From assembly GCF_020510525.1 (NCBI RefSeq), contig NZ_CP075188.1, positions 1 to 64,000 on the forward strand: 64,000 nucleotides of DNA, in the 5' to 3' direction. Numbering within the stretch: position 1 is the first letter of the stretch; every line of letters starts with the position of its first letter. The stretch comes from Quatrionicoccus australiensis (GTDB lineage Bacteria; Pseudomonadota; Gammaproteobacteria; Burkholderiales; Rhodocyclaceae). The notes beneath the pieces were generated by a model. The model ran no database searches and had not been told where the DNA came from. It was given only the letters and a program-made list of their open reading frames with translations. Below are positions 58,873 to 64,000 of this stretch, in pieces. Position numbers and translations under genes: made by a program.

Positions 58873-59100
58873 GGGTTGGCTCCTGCGGAGGTATTCGGAA
58901 GGGGGCGATTTTACCTTATGAGGGATGGGATTCGGCTGGTTTTGGGGTTTTTGGGGGAGCTGACCGGTGAGGATGCTTCCTTGGTGGGTAAGGAGGGGGG
59001 CTTGCCGATATTGGAATGTTGTCTTCGTTTGGCGGTTGGGTATTGCCCCTGCTTGGCGGGGGCTTTGCTTGCAGAACCGTTGGGTTCCGCGCTGGCGGCG

Positions 59101-59156
59101 CGGGCGTACTTTCTTTTGCTTCGCCAAAAGAAAGTAGCCAAAGAAAAGGCGACCCC
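59101..59156 (+). repeat. 56-bp hairpin module, copy 1
   Basis: The module contains a strong stem-loop: ACTTTCTTTTG (59108-59118) and CAAAAGAAAGT (59125-59135) with a 6-nt loop, followed by AGCCAAAGAAAAGGCGACCC. It is identical over 56 bases to the reverse complement of 59557-59612. Similar sequence is familiar from intergenic regions of many Beta- and Gammaproteobacteria (from memory, not checked). Confidence 0.88.
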
Positions 59157-59556
59157 CGGGTCGGCGCCGGGCGTTGCCCGGTTCCTTGCGCTACTCGGTC
59201 GTCCGGGCGGCTTGCTAAACTCGCCTGCGGCTCAGACAGACGCAAGCCGAAATCCCCCGGCCGTCCTGCGTTGCTCAGCGCCTCTCAGGGGGACCCGAAA
59301 GGCGTCTCGGAACAACGGCTCTGCCCAGAAAAAAAACAAAAAGGGTGTTTTTTAGCGGTCGACCGCTTGAAACAGGGCAAAACCATTTTGAGCGGTTCGG
59401 CGGCGACGCTTTTCCGGGTCCCCATGTGGAGCGCCGAGCAACGGAGCTGATGGCGGAAAGAGGGCGAGGACTGTCTGAGGCCCGCAGGGCCGAGTTCCGC
59501 AGCCCCCGCCAGCAGCGAGTAGCGCAGGGAAGTCGGCAACGCCGACCGCGTAGCCT

Positions 59557-59612
59557 GGGGTCGCCTTTTCTTTGGCTACTTTCTTTTGGCGAAGCAAAAG
59601 AAAGTACGCCCG
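59557..59612 (-). repeat. 56-bp hairpin module, copy 2 (inverted)
   Basis: Exact reverse complement of copy 1, 400 bp away, carrying the same 11-bp stem-loop. The perfect identity, against diverged intervening sequence, suggests constraint or recent gene conversion. Confidence 0.88.
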
Positions 59613-59753
59613 CCCGCAAGGCGGAACCCCCACGCCACACAAGAACAACATTCTCCGTAGCCGAGACGCCCCGCAAAGGCGGAACCCCCACGTAAAACAC
59701 ATATCGCACCCAACGTAGCCGAGACTAAGCCCAAAAAAGAGCAAAACCGGAGG

Positions 59754-61661
<1,908 letters not shown>

Positions 61662-61702
61662 GAGGCGGCAGATTATAGCGGCGGGCTGCTAAAATCCCGC
61701 GC

Positions 61703-62908
61703 ATGATCAAGCAGATTCGCTCCGAACAGCTCAAGCCGGGCATGTACATCCACGACCTGAATTGTGGCTGGCTGGATCATCCCTTCGTTTCCAGCACTTT
61801 CAAGGTGCGCGACGAGGCGACGGTCAACAAGATCATCGAACTCGGCATCCGCGAGCTCTACATCGATACCGTCAAGGGCGCCGATGTCTGGGAGGCGCGC
61901 ACGCAGAGCGAGGTCAATGCCGAGCTTGAGCAGCGCATGCAGGAAATCGCCGCCAAGAAGTCGGAGCGGCCGGTGGTCGTCGAGTTGCGCGAAGAAACTG
62001 CACGTGCCCGGCGCCTGCATGGCGAAGCCAACAAGATCGTGCGCAACCTGATGGAAGACGTCCGTTTAGGGCAAAAAATCGAGGTCGACCGTCTGGCGCC
62101 GCTGGTCGAGAGCACCGTCGAGTCCATCTTCCGCAACCAGGATGCCTTGCTGCCGCTGGCTCGCCTGAAGAACCACGACGATTACACCTTCGAACACTCG
62201 GTCAGCGTCTGCGCGCTGCTCGTCGCTTTTGGCCGTGCCATGAAGCTGGGCAAGGAAGACATTCGCGAACTGGCGATGGGCGGTCTGCTGCACGATGTCG
62301 GCAAGGCCTGCATCCCTGACGATATTCTCAACAAGCCGGGCAAGCTCGATGACGCCGAGTTCGCCAAGATGCAGTCGCATGTCGTGCAGGGTGTTGTCCT
62401 GCTGCAGCAAAGCGGCGGTATCAGCAAGATTGCCTTGCAGGTGGTGGGCGAGCACCACGAACGTTTCGACAGCACCGGCTATCCGCGCCACCTGGGCAGC
62501 GAAAAAATCTCGCTGTACGGCCAGATGGCGGCGATTGTCGATGTCTATGACGCCATTTCATCGGAGCGCGTCTATCACAAGGGCATGCCACCGCCGCAGG
62601 CGCTGAAGAAGCTGCTCGAGTGGAGCAACCACCACTTCGACCCGCAGCTGGTCAAAACCTTCATCCGTGCCATCGGCGTCTATCCGACCGGTACCCTGGT
62701 CCAGCTCGAAAGCAAGCGGCTCGGCGTCGTCGTCGAGCAGAATGAAGGTAACCTGCTCGAACCGGTGGTGCGCATTTTTTACCACGCCGGCCAGAAGCAC
62801 TACATCCCGCCCGAAACCGTGGATATCTCCAAGGTTCAGGACAGCATCGCCAGTTTTGAGAATTACGAAAAATGGAATATCGATCCCTATCACTGGCTGC
62901 CTGCCTGA
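61703..62908 (+). CDS. DUF3391 / HD-GYP c-di-GMP phosphodiesterase
   Basis: 401 residues. A DUF3391 N-terminal domain (about 1-95: IKQIRSEQLKPGMYIHDLNCGWLDHPF) precedes an HD-GYP domain (about 150-330) with HDVGKACIPDDILNKPG (HD at 198-199) and HHERFDSTGYP (GYP at 259-261). Ser-Thr replaces the more usual Gly-Ser before GYP. No TM or receiver, so it is soluble. The metal ligands look intact. A coiled-coil gene overlaps its 3' end and a second HD-GYP gene follows. Confidence 0.92.
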   Translation: MIKQIRSEQLKPGMYIHDLNCGWLDHPFVSSTFKVRDEATVNKIIELGIRELYIDTVKGADVWEARTQSEVNAELEQRMQEIAAKKSERPVVVELREETARARRLHGEANKIVRNLMEDVRLGQKIEVDRLAPLVESTVESIFRNQDALLPLARLKNHDDYTFEHSVSVCALLVAFGRAMKLGKEDIRELAMGGLLHDVGKACIPDDILNKPGKLDDAEFAKMQSHVVQGVVLLQQSGGISKIALQVVGEHHERFDSTGYPRHLGSEKISLYGQMAAIVDVYDAISSERVYHKGMPPPQALKKLLEWSNHHFDPQLVKTFIRAIGVYPTGTLVQLESKRLGVVVEQNEGNLLEPVVRIFYHAGQKHYIPPETVDISKVQDSIASFENYEKWNIDPYHWLPA

Positions 62909-63474
62909 TCAGCCTCGCTTGTCTGGCGACTCCAGCGCTGGCGGAAGAGGCGGTTGATCCGGCCTTGCAGCAGGACTGGAAGGCGCGTCTCGACAAGGCG
63001 GCTGCCCTGCAGGCCGAAGGCAAGCAGCGCCAGGCCGAGGCAGCGCGCGTGCAGGCGCAGAAAAATGCCGAGTGCGAGCACCGGTTTTTCGTTAATAGCT
63101 GCCTGAACGAAAGTCGTGAGGAGTACATGGCGGTATCCCGCCAGGCCCGCCTGCTGGAAAACGAAGGCAGCGCCATCGAACGTCAGGTCAAGAAAGAACA
63201 ATTGAGCGAACGCGACCGCCAGCAGCGTACCGAGGCGCCCAAACGTGCCGCTGAGCTGCAGGCACGTCAGGCAGAAACCGCCGCACTACGTGACGAAGCG
63301 GCAAGCCGCGAAACAGCAATCCGCGCCGACAAGGAAAAGAAGGCCGAGGAAGGTGCCCGGCGCAAGGCCGAAGACGCTGCCAAGCAGCGCCGCAAGCAGC
63401 AGGAGCATGCGGCCCGGGTTGCCGAAAAGATGGACAAGGCGGCGCGACGGGCGGCCGAAGCATCGGGGCAGTAG
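62872..63474 (+). CDS. Exported coiled-coil protein, unknown function
   Basis: 200 residues. A signal peptide (about 1-24, SLACLATPALA) is followed by an almost entirely helical, Lys/Arg/Glu/Ala/Gln-rich coiled coil with two Cys at about 67 and 76 (AECEHRFFVNSC), which may form a disulphide. The gene overlaps the upstream HD-GYP gene by 37 bp in another frame and lies 13 bp before the next one, so it is part of the operon. Similar Ala/Lys-rich periplasmic proteins are common in Betaproteobacteria; no function is known. Confidence 0.78.
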   Translation: MEYRSLSLAACLISLACLATPALAEEAVDPALQQDWKARLDKAAALQAEGKQRQAEAARVQAQKNAECEHRFFVNSCLNESREEYMAVSRQARLLENEGSAIERQVKKEQLSERDRQQRTEAPKRAAELQARQAETAALRDEAASRETAIRADKEKKAEEGARRKAEDAAKQRRKQQEHAARVAEKMDKAARRAAEASGQ

Positions 63475-63487
63475 GCGAGCCGCATTG

Positions 63488-64000
63488 ATGATCCGCAAAA
63501 TTCCGATCCGCCAGTTGTTGCCCGGCATGTATGTCGTGGATCTGCACAAGCATTGGCTGGAGCACAACATCTGGCAGCGCCGCTTCATGATCCGCGACGA
63601 AGCGCATGTCCAGAAGCTGGTCTACGAAGGCATCGAGGAAGTCAGTATCGATCTCGGCCGCGGCATCGATGTTCCGCCGCCGCCACCGCCGCCGGAACGG
63701 GGTTCGACGGAGTTCGAGCGCAAGTTCCTGTCGCTGGCCGAGCGCTTTGCCCCCGGGCCGCGCCAGGTCTCGCTGGGCGAAGAGCGGCGCCGCGCTGCAC
63801 GTTTGCTCAGCGACGCCGGCAGCATGCTCAACGAGCTGATGATTGCTGCCCAGATCGGTCGCGAGGTCGATGCGGCGCGCCTTGAGCCGCTGGTCGGCAA
63901 AATGATGGAGTCGATCCGGCGCAATCCCGATGCGCTGGTGCCGCTGGCCCGCCTGAAAACCCGTGATGCCTACGCTGCCGACCATGCCGTCGCCACCGCC
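63488..64000 (+). CDS. Second DUF3391 / HD-GYP protein (partial, runs off the window)
   Basis: The frame stays open for 171 codons to the window end. The N-terminus IRKIPIRQLLPGMYVVDLHKHWLEHN parallels the DUF3391 domain of the gene at 61703. A seven-Pro run then leads into ARLLSDAGSMLNELMIAAQIGREVD and PLARLKTRDAYAADHAVATA, the start of an HD-GYP domain. The catalytic HD and GYP motifs lie beyond the window. Probably a tandem paralogue of the first HD-GYP gene. Confidence 0.88.
   Translation, partial: MIRKIPIRQLLPGMYVVDLHKHWLEHNIWQRRFMIRDEAHVQKLVYEGIEEVSIDLGRGIDVPPPPPPPERGSTEFERKFLSLAERFAPGPRQVSLGEERRRAARLLSDAGSMLNELMIAAQIGREVDAARLEPLVGKMMESIRRNPDALVPLARLKTRDAYAADHAVATA

Larger units (their letters stand above)
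58873..59753. repeat. Noncoding region built of an inverted pair of repeat elements
   Basis: No convincing gene in about 880 bp. Two copies of a 56-bp module lie in opposite orientation at 59101-59156 and 59557-59612. Inside them, related but diverged segments converge on the 14-bp palindrome AGCGGTCGACCGCT at 59353-59366. To the right, two units of about 57 bp beginning CCGCAA(A)GGCGGAACCCCC (59614 and 59671), each followed by CGTAGCCGAGAC, form a short tandem array. Open frames across the element have low-complexity Arg/Ala/Gly translations in several frames at once and are treated as non-coding. Confidence 0.75.

Noticed and set aside
58911..59744. Several short open frames in both strands of the repeat region, with translations such as LLRQKKVAKEKATPG
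   Set aside because: They are translations of the 56-bp hairpin module and its flanks in multiple frames, as expected of a structural repeat rather than a gene.

Overview
The window reads as the start of the chromosome of a GC-rich betaproteobacterium. dnaA begins at base 1 and is followed by dnaN and gyrB. Several features point to Rhodocyclales (Dechloromonas/Azonexus-like): the block rsmB–DUF4390–ntrY–ntrX, the ferrooxidans-type gshA beside gshB, an S-adenosylhomocysteine (SAH) riboswitch on metH, and many c-di-GMP and two-component genes. The taxonomic placement is inference from gene content, not a database match. I saw no rRNA, tRNA, CRISPR array or insertion sequence.

Layout. 1–5.7 kb: replication-initiation block (dnaA, an intergenic DnaA-box cluster, dnaN, a parS-like site, gyrB, terminator, dtd). 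5.7–12.3 kb (minus): a large hybrid kinase translationally coupled to an HD-GYP response regulator, then a small membrane protein and a sirtuin. 12.4–15.7 kb (minus): apbE and glutathione synthesis (gshA, gshB). 15.9–21 kb: ABC-F ybiT, a DUF1857 gene, rsuA–oxyR and a lower-GC FemAB-like gene ending in a 25-bp perfect inverted repeat. 21–25.7 kb (minus): topB, dprA and a LysM protein. 25.9–37.3 kb (mostly plus): def–fmt, a two-gene reverse-strand insert (speD, S1/P1 nuclease), rsmB–DUF4390–ntrY–ntrX, hemE and priA. 37.3–46.3 kb: mixed metabolic and envelope genes (EF-hand-like protein, MFS, MOSC, ROK kinase, methyltransferase, CheZ-like protein, amidase, murB, gph, AraC). 46.3–53.6 kb (minus): metH under an SAH riboswitch, a BamE-like lipoprotein, an MFS drug exporter, comM and ubiK. 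53.6–56.7 kb: a sigma-54/NtrC-type promoter driving an outer-membrane protein, glnK and amtB. 56.7–61.7 kb (minus): isochorismatase, purU, thrH, about 0.88 kb of repeat-rich noncoding DNA, and ABC-F yheS. 61.7–64 kb: two DUF3391/HD-GYP genes flanking a coiled-coil protein; the second is cut by the window end.

How the genes fit together. The first 50 kb carries four parS-like palindromes (2716, 27711, 39506, 47227), as expected for an origin-proximal segregation domain. DnaA boxes occur after dnaA and also just upstream of priA. Nitrogen control is represented by ntrY/ntrX and by a sigma-54 operon holding PII and the ammonium channel. Methyl and one-carbon metabolism is represented by metH, fmt, purU and speD. 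Transformation and recombination genes (dprA, comM, topB, priA) are scattered through the region. No clear new multi-gene system emerged. The strongest leads are the parS array, the DnaA boxes at priA, a CheZ-like protein with a D-x3-Q motif, the 25-bp inverted repeat, and the head-to-head repeat element at 59.1–59.6 kb.
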